A DNA stretch of 64,000 nucleotides, from positions 4,340,001 to 4,404,000 of the forward strand of contig NZ_AP025018.1 of assembly GCF_019977735.1 (NCBI RefSeq), read 5' to 3'. This document shows, piece by piece, positions 27,237-34,804 of this stretch. Each line of letters starts with the position of its first letter. Within the stretch, counting starts at the first letter, position 1. The notes below the pieces were generated by a model. It was given only the letters and a program-made list of their open reading frames with translations, did not search any database and was not told the DNA's origin. This stretch comes from Calothrix sp. PCC 7716 (GTDB taxonomy: Bacteria > Cyanobacteriota > Cyanobacteriia > Cyanobacteriales > Nostocaceae). Both the position numbers and the translations under genes were made by a program.

Positions 27237-28370
27237 ATGAACGATATATACCAACTTGCAATTCGTCCGTTATTATTCAATGCGGTGAAAGCTGACCCAG
27301 AGAAACTTCACTCTTCAACGATTCGCACACTTTATTGGCTGAGTGAAATTTGTTATAGTCCAAGCACAAGGTGGGTAAACCAGCGCTTACGGCAATCATT
27401 TTGCCTGTTTGACAAACGTTTAGAACAAAATCTGTTTGGATTGCATTTTCCCAACCCAGTTGGTTTAGCTGCTGGGTTTGATAAAGATGGAGTTGCCGCA
27501 CCAGTATGGGGAAGCTTAGGATTTGGGTTTGCTGAATTAGGGACTGTGACTTTTCATCCTCAACCAGGCAACCCAAAACCTCGCTTATTTCGTTTACCCG
27601 AAGATAATGCAGCGCTTAATCGAATGGGTTTCAATAATTCAGGTGCAGTTAATATGGCTCATAGATTAACAAAAGTACGAAATAACCTAACTTTACCCAT
27701 ACCCATTGGTGTTAATTTAGGCAAATCGAAAATAACACCGCTTGAAACTGCTGCTATTGATTACCGTGACAGTTTTCGCTTACTCAAAGATTGTGGTGAT
27801 TATTTTGTCGTTAACGTTTCTTCCCCTAATACACCTGGATTACGCGCGCTTCAAGATGCTACTATGCTTTCTTCTATCTTGGAAGCATTAAGTCAAGAAA
27901 ACTTAATACCGCAAAAACCAATATTTGTCAAGATAGCGCCAGATTTAGAATGGGAGGCAATATCCGACATTATCGAATTAGCGGTTAATTATAAATTAGC
28001 GGGAATTATAGCTACAAATACTACAATTCGTCGCGATAACTTAAAAACGCGATTTATAGCAACAGGAAAACCACCTCAAGAAGAAGCTGGTGGAATTAGT
28101 GGGGCGCCAGTACGCGACCGTTCAACAGAAATAATTCGTTACATTTACAAACATTCTCAAGGGCAAATACCAATTATCGGCGTAGGTGGAATATTTACTG
28201 CCGCAGATGCATGGGAAAAAATCACCGCAGGCGCCAGCTTAGTCCAAATTTATACAGGTTGGATATATGAGGGGCCTTGGATGATACACCGTATTCTTGA
28301 AGGTTTGCTTGTGTTACTCGAACAACGAGGATTGACCTCCATTAGCGAAGCCATAGGAATAGAAAGTTAG
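27237..28370 (+). CDS. pyrD: Dihydroorotate dehydrogenase (quinone), class 2
   Basis: PyrD oxidises dihydroorotate to orotate in pyrimidine synthesis, using membrane quinone. Class 2 features are the N-terminal helix region ([21 protein letters not shown]), [13 protein letters not shown], the phosphate-binding LNRMGFNN, and the catalytic loop [14 protein letters not shown] with Ser as base. The C-terminal [15 protein letters not shown] and [16 protein letters not shown] bind FMN. Length 377 aa is typical. It is divergent from the split kinase. Confidence 0.97.
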   Translation: MNDIYQLAIRPLLFNAVKADPEKLHSSTIRTLYWLSEICYSPSTRWVNQRLRQSFCLFDKRLEQNLFGLHFPNPVGLAAGFDKDGVAAPVWGSLGFGFAELGTVTFHPQPGNPKPRLFRLPEDNAALNRMGFNNSGAVNMAHRLTKVRNNLTLPIPIGVNLGKSKITPLETAAIDYRDSFRLLKDCGDYFVVNVSSPNTPGLRALQDATMLSSILEALSQENLIPQKPIFVKIAPDLEWEAISDIIELAVNYKLAGIIATNTTIRRDNLKTRFIATGKPPQEEAGGISGAPVRDRSTEIIRYIYKHSQGQIPIIGVGGIFTAADAWEKITAGASLVQIYTGWIYEGPWMIHRILEGLLVLLEQRGLTSISEAIGIES

Positions 28371-28395
28371 TAGGGTGGGCAGTGCCCACCATACA
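28371..28395. repeat. GGTGGGCA-TGCCCACC palindromic repeat
   Basis: GTAGGGTGGGCAGTGCCCACC forms a short perfect hairpin right after the pyrD stop. Sister copies are at 12032-12057 and 51493-51517, each after a gene end. It may serve as a terminator-like structure. Confidence 0.7.
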
Positions 28396-28412
28396 TAAGT
28401 ACCAAAATCCGA

Positions 28413-29309
28413 TTATTTCTCAATTGGGAAAAACTCCCTAGCTTTGCGGTCATACCTCCACGCGATACCGTCAGGGTCTCGGTTACGACTCCATTCAGGA
28501 AAATCTGGGTCATCACGCCGTTTAAAGACTGTACTGGAGTATACACTTAACCTTTTAGCAAGTTCAGATTGAATCAATGAACCAAACACTAACTGTTGCG
28601 CTAGTGTTTTTGTTGCTTGCTCATGAACTTGTTCAGTTTCTTTTACTTCAGCTTGTGGTAATTCAGCTTGTAGCAATTCCGGTTCTTGTGAAAGAGCGTG
28701 CTTAACTTCTGCTTGTTGTACTTCAGTTTCTTTATTATCCGTTTCGGGTACTTCAGCTTGTATTAATTCAGCTTCTTTGACTTGATGTGTTGCTGTTGAT
28801 GTTTCTGCTACTACTAACGCAGGTTGTTTTTCCTCAATTATGAACGGCGTTGTCGTTGGCGCCGCTAAAAGAGGCATTACAGTCGTTGAGCTTTTTCTTG
28901 GCTCTTGCTTAACAGGTTCGCTGCTATCAAATATGCTGCCAAGAATATTAGCAGTCATAAAGTAGTAAACTTGTTTTCCATCGTTAGTGTTCAGAACACT
29001 GGCGCCGAATTCAGAAGCTTTCGTATCAAGAAAGCGTTTAGCCTTATCGTAAGAAAAATTACCCCTAATAGCTAAATCCATAGGAGTAACACTACCCTGG
29101 TTTTGCTGAATTAGCTGATGGAACATAGGATTAACTCCCTCGCACCACTTATCCCATTGGTAGCGTTGCCAAAGATTAATACTCGTTATCAGCAAAATCA
29201 GACCCAGCCAAATACGCCAGGTAGAAACCAGGAAAACAACCAGAAAAGAGATGGGCAAAAGCAAAACGAGAAAACCCTTCCCGTAGCTTTCAATTGTTTT
29301 TTCACTCAT
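28413..29309 (-). CDS. Two-helix membrane protein with cytoplasmic tail, about 298 aa
   Basis: I do not recognise the family. From the ATG at 29309 (MSEKTIESYGKGF) come two closely spaced hydrophobic segments (LVLLLPISFLVVFLVS and WLGLILLITSINL). A soluble domain follows (VTPMDLAIRGNFSYDKAKRFLD), which looks like a winged-helix segment. A Glu/Gln/Val-rich repetitive linker (QAEVPE, QAEVKH, LQAELPQAEVKE) leads to a conserved C-terminal end resembling a helix-turn-helix plus EWSRNRDPDGIAWRYDRKAREFFP. That end resembles DNA-binding-like segments in cyanobacterial proteins. The frame extends 16 codons upstream to 29357, but the later start is more natural. Confidence 0.7.
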   Translation of the reverse strand: MSEKTIESYGKGFLVLLLPISFLVVFLVSTWRIWLGLILLITSINLWQRYQWDKWCEGVNPMFHQLIQQNQGSVTPMDLAIRGNFSYDKAKRFLDTKASEFGASVLNTNDGKQVYYFMTANILGSIFDSSEPVKQEPRKSSTTVMPLLAAPTTTPFIIEEKQPALVVAETSTATHQVKEAELIQAEVPETDNKETEVQQAEVKHALSQEPELLQAELPQAEVKETEQVHEQATKTLAQQLVFGSLIQSELAKRLSVYSSTVFKRRDDPDFPEWSRNRDPDGIAWRYDRKAREFFPIEK

Positions 29310-29723
29310 GCCGATTATTACCCAGTAATTATTTTGCGAGTTGGGAAATAATATCATCTTGGCAAAAAGTGCGATACATATTTGTATACAAGGTAGTTTT
29401 GCCGGAAAAATTCCTAGTCAAACAACAACCAAAGCCACACTTTTGCCAAAAGATAAACATGGCAAAATTATAGGCAAAAATGTGAAAAAAATCTTTACTT
29501 GTATCATTAATTACATAGAAACCGGGTTTCTAAGCAAAATAGTCGTTTTGATTACAAGTTATGACCAAGAAACCCGGTTTCTTATTATTTCGACTTGTAC
29601 TGTTTTCTGTACTGAATTATATAAGCAAAAAATAGACTCCCCAGTGGCAAATAGTACATTAGTTCAAAGTGTATATATTCCTGTAGAATTTTGAAAGTTC
29701 ATCTACACAAAATTTGACATCAC
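29310..29723. other. Intergenic region containing an AGAAACC repeat
   Basis: Four hundred bases without a supported gene. A 117-codon plus-strand frame here (29341-29694) is formed across the AGAAACC repeat and lacks protein-like composition. The region must hold the promoters of the membrane protein gene and of the two small genes that follow. Confidence 0.5.
29517..29582. repeat. AGAAACCGGGTTTCT paired-palindrome repeat, copy 1
   Basis: Two palindromes (AGAAACCGGGTTTCT and AGAAACCCGGTTTCT) lie 36 bases apart. The spacer contains TTTTGATTACAAG, conserved in copies at 58145-58211 and 61722-61788. Each end can self-pair or the two ends can pair with each other. This is a dispersed element of about 66 bp. 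Confidence 0.8.
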
Positions 29724-29909
29724 ATGGAGCCAACAGAAGCTCAATATCTAGTACTGAATGCGCTCGAAACATTGGAGTTACTAGAGGGTATGCTTTATGA
29801 TGAAGAGAGAGGATTTTATCTTATTAGTACTCTTAGTTCTATTTTACCAATAGCACTTGTTCTACAAGATGGGGAAATAATTCCAACTTCGTGGGCATCA
29901 GATATATGA
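29724..29909 (+). CDS. Hypothetical protein, 61 aa
   Basis: A small acidic protein (EPTEAQYLVLNALETLELLE and LYDEERGFYLISTLSS) of unknown family. The end of its frame overlaps the next ATG as ATGA (29906-29909), which indicates translational coupling and supports both genes being real. No signal peptide is present. Confidence 0.6.
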   Translation: MEPTEAQYLVLNALETLELLEGMLYDEERGFYLISTLSSILPIALVLQDGEIIPTSWASDI

Positions 29910-30163
29910 AAGAACCAACACAAAAGCAAAAGCAACAATATCAAAGATTAAATGAACTTTTTGCCCAAGCCCGCTCCCGATATTTAGACGCAGGTGGAGA
30001 CCCACGGCGCCCAGTAGACAACAGTTACTTAACAGAAGAAGAAAGGAAAGAAGCACTTGAACTAGGAGCGCAAATTTTCGGCGTTGAAGTTAAAGACAGC
30101 TACGTATACTGTCAAGGACGTTCCTGGAAGCTAGGTGATAAACAAGAAGTTAAAAATCCCTAA
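29906..30163 (+). CDS. Hypothetical protein, 85 aa, translationally coupled
   Basis: This begins at an ATG overlapping the upstream TGA (ATGA). The 85-residue product is helical and charged (QKQQYQRLNELFAQARSRYL), then has DAGGDPRRPVDNSYLTEEER and a C-terminal VKDSYVYCQGRSWKLGD. Family not recognised. The pair may form a small two-gene operon; the small size and coupling are compatible with, but do not show, a toxin-antitoxin pair. Confidence 0.65.
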   Translation: MKEPTQKQKQQYQRLNELFAQARSRYLDAGGDPRRPVDNSYLTEEERKEALELGAQIFGVEVKDSYVYCQGRSWKLGDKQEVKNP

Positions 30164-30583
30164 CACTATTTTGATCTCTTGTGGCACAGGCATCCTGCCT
30201 GTGCAGTACATTTGTTTATTTTTACCATAGAGGCAATTTGATAGGTAGAAACATTAATTTTGGGGTGTTGGTCATCAGCATATTAAAATCCCCCCAACCC
30301 CCCTTAATAAGGGGGGCTAAGAAGAGCTCTCTTGTCCCCCCTTATTAAGGGGGGGCTAGGGGGGATCAAAAGCGATAGCAACACACCAAAACTTTTGACA
30401 CGAACCATTAAACGTCAGCCTAAAAGCAAATCAAGCCAGTAGTACTACTGGTTAACATAACCAGTAGTACCAAATATGGTGATTTCAGAATTGGGTAATA
30501 ATTTATAAACTACTATTTTTCATTATTCTGCAGGCGCCTCTCCTGATTATCCAAATTCGTCAAATAATATTTTTAAATTCCTA
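30164..30583. repeat. Repeat-rich intergenic region
   Basis: It contains a CTTGTGGCACAGGCATCC hairpin element (30178-30204) and a paired run of C- and G-tracts (30291-30366) where CCCCCTTAATAAGGGGGG occurs, followed by a second CCCCCCTTATTAAGGGGGGG. The latter family recurs at 36949-36982, 37253-37283 and 54737-54769. A perfect small palindrome CCAGTAGTACTACTGG is at 30434-30449 with a second related copy beside it. No gene is visible. Confidence 0.65.
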
Positions 30584-30612
30584 TTGACATTTTGTAATAC
30601 ACATACTACATT
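30584..30612 (+). promoter_or_regulatory. Candidate sigma70-type promoter for the Y RNA-Ro locus
   Basis: TTGACA (30584-30589) is a perfect -35 box. A 17-base spacer leads to TACATT (30607-30612), four of six matches to TATAAT. Transcription would begin near 30619, about 50 bases before the first tRNA-like RNA, and could run through both RNAs into the Ro gene. Confidence 0.55.
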
Positions 30613-30670
30613 AAATTACAGAGCGAGATACAGATTTCGCTGCTTGTAACTTGTAAATTAAATTACTCAT

Positions 30671-30792
30671 GTGGCGGGTAGCTCAGTTGGATAGAGCATT
30701 ACATCCTTGGAAGCACCTTGTCTGAAAAGACCGAATCACGAGGGTTATCGGCTGTAAACCGAGGGTCGCAGGTTCAAATCCTGCTCCGCTAC
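30671..30792 (+). ncRNA. tRNA-like Y RNA (YrlA type), copy 1
   Basis: The ends form an acceptor-like stem (GTGGCGGG with TCCGCTAC). A TA linker and D arm GCTC-AGTTGGATA-GAGC follow, and a perfect T arm GCAGG-TTCAAAT-CCTGC precedes the 3' end. No anticodon arm is present; instead TTACA and TGTAA close a large arm containing CCTTGTCTGAAAAGACCGAA and then GAGGGTTATC. GTC/GAC and ACC/GGT pairing around the unpaired CGAATCACGA reproduces the Ro60-binding helix of Y RNAs. Position just upstream of a Ro60 gene supports the call. It replaces an initial reading as an intron-bearing tRNA. Confidence 0.85.
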
Positions 30793-30819
30793 ACCTATTT
30801 AATTACAGTATAAAATCAT

Positions 30820-30955
30820 GCGGGATTAGCCAAGTGGTAAGGCAGGAGACAAACTTATGTTTGTAGTCCTTAGTTAACAACCTTGTCTGCAAAGACCGAA
30901 TTACTGAGGGTTATCGTCAATCTTCCATTCGCAGGTTCAAATCCTGCATCCCGCG
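30820..30955 (+). ncRNA. tRNA-like Y RNA (YrlA type), copy 2
   Basis: GCGGGAT pairs perfectly with ATCCCGC as a 7-bp acceptor stem. A TA linker, D arm GCC-AAGTGGTAA-GGC and T arm GCAGG-TTCAAAT-CCTGC (identical to copy 1) follow. The anticodon region is replaced by an extra hairpin CAAAC-TTAT-GTTTG and the Ro-type module AACCTTGTC-TGCAAA-GACCGAAT, then GAGGGTTATC. Copies 1 and 2 share the Ro module and T arm but differ in acceptor and D arms, so they diverged under conservation of the Ro site and tRNA mimicry. It lies 75 bases upstream of the Ro60 gene. Confidence 0.85.
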
Positions 30956-30987
30956 ATAAATATATTTTCATTTAGCCTTGAATTAAA

Positions 30988-31024
30988 CACTCATGGCTGT
31001 ATTTTGCCTGCAAAGGCTGGAGTG
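30988..31024 (+). promoter_or_regulatory. Hairpin covering the ribosome-binding site of the Ro60 gene
   Basis: CACTC (30988-30992) pairs with GAGTG (31020-31024), and an inner GCC-TGCAAA-GGC hairpin stacks within. The likely Shine-Dalgarno GGAG (31019-31022) lies in the right arm, 8 bases before the ATG. The fold could limit translation of Ro60; the inner TGCAAA loop is the same hexamer as the loop of Y RNA copy 2. Confidence 0.4.
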
Positions 31025-31030
31025 TAGTAT

Positions 31031-32635
31031 ATGAATTACAATTTTTTTACAAAATCCCATAATAAAGCCACACCTCAAAATCAGCCTATCCCTGGACGCG
31101 AATCAGAAATGATTCAGGGACGTAGCGACGGATATATGTTTGATGCTGGTATTTGGCAAATGTTGCGTCGTTGCTTGTTAATAGGTACAGCACAAAGCAC
31201 TTACTACGCTGGCAAACAAGAATTAACAAATGACTTTGCGACAGTATTAAATCAAGCAATTGCCGAAAATCCTCGTCGAGTTGCTGATGAAATTCTTTAT
31301 GCCAGCGATGGACGCGCGATTAATAACAGCGCTCCTATCTTGGCTTTAGTGCTGCTCTCAATGGGTGAAACTCCTGAAGCAAAAAGAGCGTTCATGGAAA
31401 TTTTTCCGCAAGTCATTCGCACGGGAAGCCACTTTTACGAATGGCTCAACTACACAAAATCAATGCGTGGTTTTGGTAAAGTGATTCGCGAAGCTGGTAG
31501 AAACTGGTTAGGAAAAGAAGACGTTAAAGGTTTAGCGTACCAACTTTTAAAATATCAACAACGTTCAGGTTTTTCACACCGTGACGCACTCCGCTTATTC
31601 CACGTCAAACCTCAAACTGAAGACCATCAATTGCTTTATAACTGGGTAGTCAAAGGTTGGCAAGAATTGCCATCGCAAATTCCTAGTAGCGCATTAGCAC
31701 AAATTTGGTGGTACGAATGGCTCAAACGCAACCCCAGTGAAACCCACGAAGCAATTCAAAAAGGGCGCCTAACTCATGAAATGGCGGCGCCAGTTGGCAA
31801 AATGGATAAACAAGCATGGCAATTGTTATTTCAAGAAATGCCAATAGGCGCCATGCTGCGTAACTTGGGTTCATTAACAGAAATAGGTGTATTACGTAGT
31901 GACGAACCTACAAACTTAGACCGAATAGAAGCCGTTCTTAACAACCCAGAACACTTACGAAAAGGTCGTATCCATCCAATTGACGCACTTAAAGCACTTA
32001 AAACCTATCAGTCAGGAGGTGCATTAGGACGCAGTAAAAAGACTTGGCAACCCGTCGCGCGCATTGTAGATATTTTAGAAAAAACAGTCGAACTATCCTT
32101 CTATGTCGTCGAACCTACGAACAAAGTCTTCATGCACGCGGTTGACGTATCTGGTTCAATGTCCAGTCCTGTTGCCGACATGGGTTTAACTTGCTGTGAA
32201 GTTGCCACAACAATGGCACTAGTAACAGCAAAAGCAGAAAAAAACTATGCAATTCGAGGCTTTTCAACTCAATTCATCGATTTAGCAATAACTGCCAAAG
32301 ACACCTTTAGTACTGCAGTTCGCAAAGCCAGCAACCTAAACTTTGGTGGAACCGATGCCTCAGTTGCTTATGATTGGATGATTAAAAACAAATTCAAAGC
32401 TGATGTAGTTTGCTTTTGGACAGACAGTGAAAGTTGGGCAGGAAGAAAACACCCCTCCCAAGCACTCGCTGAATATCGCCAAAAAGTAAACCCCAACATC
32501 AAAGCAGTGTACGTCACCCTAACACCATACAGAATTACCTTAGTAGACCCAAAAGACCCAATGTCTTGGGACTTAGGTGGCTTCGACCCAAGTACACCGC
32601 GCGTGATTCAAATGTTAGCTAGTGGTGAATTGTAG
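31031..32635 (+). CDS. rsr: Ro60/Rsr ortholog, TROVE - vWFA domain RNA-binding protein, 534 aa
   Basis: Ro60 proteins form a HEAT-repeat ring that binds Y RNAs on its outside and misfolded or single-stranded RNA ends in its hole; bacterial Rsr works with exoribonucleases in rRNA maturation and stress recovery. The TROVE domain spans about 20-350 (DGYMFDAGIWQMLRRCLLIG, HFYEWLNYTKSMRGFGKVIR). A von Willebrand A domain follows, with a complete MIDAS: D372-x-S374-x-S376 in DVSGSMS, the Thr in FGGTDAS and Asp in FWTDSES. Length matches bacterial Rsr. Two tandem Y RNAs upstream complete the locus. No rtcB, PNPase or RNase gene is adjacent. Confidence 0.95.
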   Translation: MNYNFFTKSHNKATPQNQPIPGRESEMIQGRSDGYMFDAGIWQMLRRCLLIGTAQSTYYAGKQELTNDFATVLNQAIAENPRRVADEILYASDGRAINNSAPILALVLLSMGETPEAKRAFMEIFPQVIRTGSHFYEWLNYTKSMRGFGKVIREAGRNWLGKEDVKGLAYQLLKYQQRSGFSHRDALRLFHVKPQTEDHQLLYNWVVKGWQELPSQIPSSALAQIWWYEWLKRNPSETHEAIQKGRLTHEMAAPVGKMDKQAWQLLFQEMPIGAMLRNLGSLTEIGVLRSDEPTNLDRIEAVLNNPEHLRKGRIHPIDALKALKTYQSGGALGRSKKTWQPVARIVDILEKTVELSFYVVEPTNKVFMHAVDVSGSMSSPVADMGLTCCEVATTMALVTAKAEKNYAIRGFSTQFIDLAITAKDTFSTAVRKASNLNFGGTDASVAYDWMIKNKFKADVVCFWTDSESWAGRKHPSQALAEYRQKVNPNIKAVYVTLTPYRITLVDPKDPMSWDLGGFDPSTPRVIQMLASGEL

Positions 32636-32728
32636 AGGCGCCATATTAAACCGGGTTTTGGAAAAATTCGGTTTATTTATCTTGTTACACTATAGATAAT
32701 CGCAGTAGTAAAATTAATATTCCCGGTT

Positions 32729-33310
32729 ATGACTACAACCATTCGCGTTGTCAAACCTATCGCTACCATGCAGCTTGAACCTGGTAGCTTTGTCACTATT
32801 CCTGACGTTACCTGGGAAGAATTTAAGGCGATATTAGAAGAGTTAGGAGAAAAACGCTCCTCACGGGTTGCTTACTACCAGGGTACTTTTGAAATTATGG
32901 TTCCATTGCCTGAACACGAAAAACCAAAAGATATAATTTCAGATATCGTTAAAATATTACTCAAAGCTACACGCAAAAGATATGAACCATTTGGCTCAAC
33001 AACCTTTAAAAAAGAAGGTGCCGCAGGTGTAGAGCCAGATGCTTGCTTTTACATCCAAAACTATCAACTCATGATAGGTCGGCGCCGTATTGAAGCAAAT
33101 GACCCACCACCAGACCTAGCAATTGAAGCTGATGTAACATCAAAAACAACTATCGACGCTTATAAAGCAATAGGAGTACCAGAAGTATGGATTTATAATG
33201 GTAAAACTTTAACCATCCATCTACTTCAAAATAATAACTATATAAAATCAGATACTAGCCCAAATTTCCCAAATATAGCCATAACCCAAATAATCCCTAC
33301 AATTGTATAA
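32729..33310 (+). CDS. Uma2-family endonuclease, C-terminally truncated by a nonsense codon, 193 aa
   Basis: Uma2 (DUF820) proteins have a PD-(D/E)XK nuclease-like fold and are abundant in cyanobacteria. The core motif is visible in AAGVEPDACFYIQN, DLAIEADVTSKTTID and GVPEVWIYNG. The TAA at 33308 is followed in the same frame by 20 more sense codons (RSWQVGHLQALEEFEAMIKI) and then TAA at 33371. That extension resembles the usual Uma2 end, so the gene was probably longer and lost its tail through a point mutation. Core catalytic residues precede the stop. Confidence 0.88.
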   Translation: MTTTIRVVKPIATMQLEPGSFVTIPDVTWEEFKAILEELGEKRSSRVAYYQGTFEIMVPLPEHEKPKDIISDIVKILLKATRKRYEPFGSTTFKKEGAAGVEPDACFYIQNYQLMIGRRRIEANDPPPDLAIEADVTSKTTIDAYKAIGVPEVWIYNGKTLTIHLLQNNNYIKSDTSPNFPNIAITQIIPTIV

Positions 33311-33382
33311 CGTAGCTGGCAAGTAGGTCATCTTCAAGCCTTAGAAGAATTTGAAGCAATGATAAAAATTTAAAACTCCTCT

Positions 33383-33412
33383 TGTGGAGCAGGCATCCCT
33401 GCCTGCCCTAAT
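33383..33412. repeat. CTTGTGG-type REP hairpin
   Basis: CTTGTGGAGCAGGCATCC followed by CTGCCTGCCC forms the GGCA...TGCC hairpin family seen at 6.4, 22.0, 30.2, 37.2 and 45.0 kb. It lies between the Uma2 and HicB-like genes. Confidence 0.65.
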
Positions 33413-33438
33413 CTATAGTAAATCTATATTCCTATAAA

Positions 33439-33621
33439 ATGAAAAAAATATTTAAAATTCACATTGAAAAACTACCATGTGGCACCTATCTAGGCACATC
33501 AAATGAGATACAAGGATTAATAGCACAAGGAAAAACAGTTACCGAGACTTTAGGAATAGCTCGTGATATCGCGCGCAAGTTATTAGAAGCACAAGATTTA
33601 GTCTTTGTGCGAACGCCATAA
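33439..33621 (+). CDS. HicB-like antitoxin, 60 aa, without partner
   Basis: The product reads as the short HicB-type fold: KIFKIHIEKLPCGTYLGTSN, then IQGLIAQGKTVTETLGIARD and a closing helix. HicB normally neutralises the HicA mRNA interferase, encoded beside it. No HicA-sized frame occurs in the 65 bases upstream or before the next gene, so this appears to be an orphan or a DUF1902-like relative. Confidence 0.72.
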   Translation: MKKIFKIHIEKLPCGTYLGTSNEIQGLIAQGKTVTETLGIARDIARKLLEAQDLVFVRTP

Positions 33622-33678
33622 TTTCATTGGTGTATCCTGATATCTCTGACGAATCTGTATATAACTGATGGTGCCTAC

Positions 33679-34596
33679 TTAAGGAATATCTTCAGGCATA
33701 ATAGTCATCATTTCTTCTTTGCTAACTCCAGAAAGTGTTACTAAACGGTTCGCCTGTTTTTCAATTGTTTTTTCAAAGATATTTCTTACTAGTCTCCCAT
33801 TGCCAAAGTTTTTATCTCTGACCGTATACAAATCTTTAAACTTATTTAGTAAAACTTCCCTAGATACTTCGTTTAAATTAAAATGATTTTTTTGACAAAC
33901 CTCCTCAAAAATACTTAATAGCTCTTGAGGCTCATAATCATCGAAATAAAAATATTTGTTAAACCTCGACTGTAAACCAGGATTAGAGTTAATAAATCTT
34001 GACATCTCATCTGCATAGCCAGCTACGATAACTACCAATCTATCTCTATGATCTTCCATTCGTTTCAAGAGAGTATCAATAGCTTCCTGACCAAAATCAT
34101 TGCCTGACCCCTGCGATTTTAATGCATATGCTTCATCAATAAACAGTACCCCATCTAACGCTGACTCAATTAAATTATTTACCTTAGTAGCTGTTTGTCC
34201 AATGTATCCCGCTACCATTCCTGACCTATCTGTTTCTATTAAATGACCCTTTGAGAGTATGCCAAGCTCGCGATATATTTCACCCATTAGTCGAGCTACA
34301 GTCGTTTTTCCTGTACCTGGAGGGCCACAGAATACTGAGTGCAGCGTCACTGAAATCTGATTAAGTCCTTTTTCTTCACGTAGCTTTTGTACCTTCAAAA
34401 AATTGATAAGGGTATTGACTTCATTTTTTACATTCTGCATTCCAATTAGATGATTAAGCCGATTTGAGATAGCTTCTAACCCTTGGTTATAGTTATTGTA
34501 ATCGTTTGATTCCTGATTGAATATAGTTTTTTCATGCTTTAACTCTGCTTTCATGCGTTGAAGCTCAAATTCAATTTCATCATCCAGTATAGACAT
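33679..34596 (-). CDS. CbbX/SpoVK-type AAA ATPase, 305 aa
   Basis: The central AAA module shows Walker A GPPGTGKTTVARL, Walker B DGVLFIDEAY and sensor-region GYADEMSRFINSNPGLQSRF, the CbxX/CfqX signature. The N-terminal 60 residues are charged and helical, ending in LNHLIGMQNVKNEV, the typical entry to this family. CbbX activates red-type Rubisco in other organisms; cyanobacterial copies outside cbb loci have other, mostly unknown roles, for example with phage or membrane systems. It is divergent from the WD40 gene with a 208-base shared promoter region. Confidence 0.9.
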   Translation of the reverse strand: MSILDDEIEFELQRMKAELKHEKTIFNQESNDYNNYNQGLEAISNRLNHLIGMQNVKNEVNTLINFLKVQKLREEKGLNQISVTLHSVFCGPPGTGKTTVARLMGEIYRELGILSKGHLIETDRSGMVAGYIGQTATKVNNLIESALDGVLFIDEAYALKSQGSGNDFGQEAIDTLLKRMEDHRDRLVVIVAGYADEMSRFINSNPGLQSRFNKYFYFDDYEPQELLSIFEEVCQKNHFNLNEVSREVLLNKFKDLYTVRDKNFGNGRLVRNIFEKTIEKQANRLVTLSGVSKEEMMTIMPEDIP

Positions 34597-34804
34597 AATT
34601 ATTCTCTATAAAAAATATATTAGATGTTGTTTTGTATATTATAGATTCCAATTTGGGTATTTGGCGCCTGCTGTTCATTTCAGTAATCTAGCTTCTACAA
34701 TAGCCTATGATTAATGCTGCTACTATAGTATTCAAAAGCTTTGTCAAAAGAAAAATAGCGGCTTGTTTGACATTGGATAAAATAGAAAAAATTTCTAACA
34801 GAAG

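Noticed and set aside
29341-29694. 117-codon plus-strand frame
   Set aside because: It overlaps the start of the minus-strand membrane protein gene and runs across the AGAAACC repeat; composition is not protein-like.
30671-30955. Two ordinary tRNA genes with introns
   Set aside because: The acceptor, D and T arms look like tRNA, but no normal anticodon arm can be rebuilt by removing one segment, both share the Ro-binding motif, and a Ro60 gene follows. tRNA-like Y RNA explains all of this better.
33679-34596. Rubisco activase CbbX
   Set aside because: The family matches, but there are no cbb or ccm genes nearby and cyanobacteria have green-type Rubisco, so a Rubisco role is not supported.
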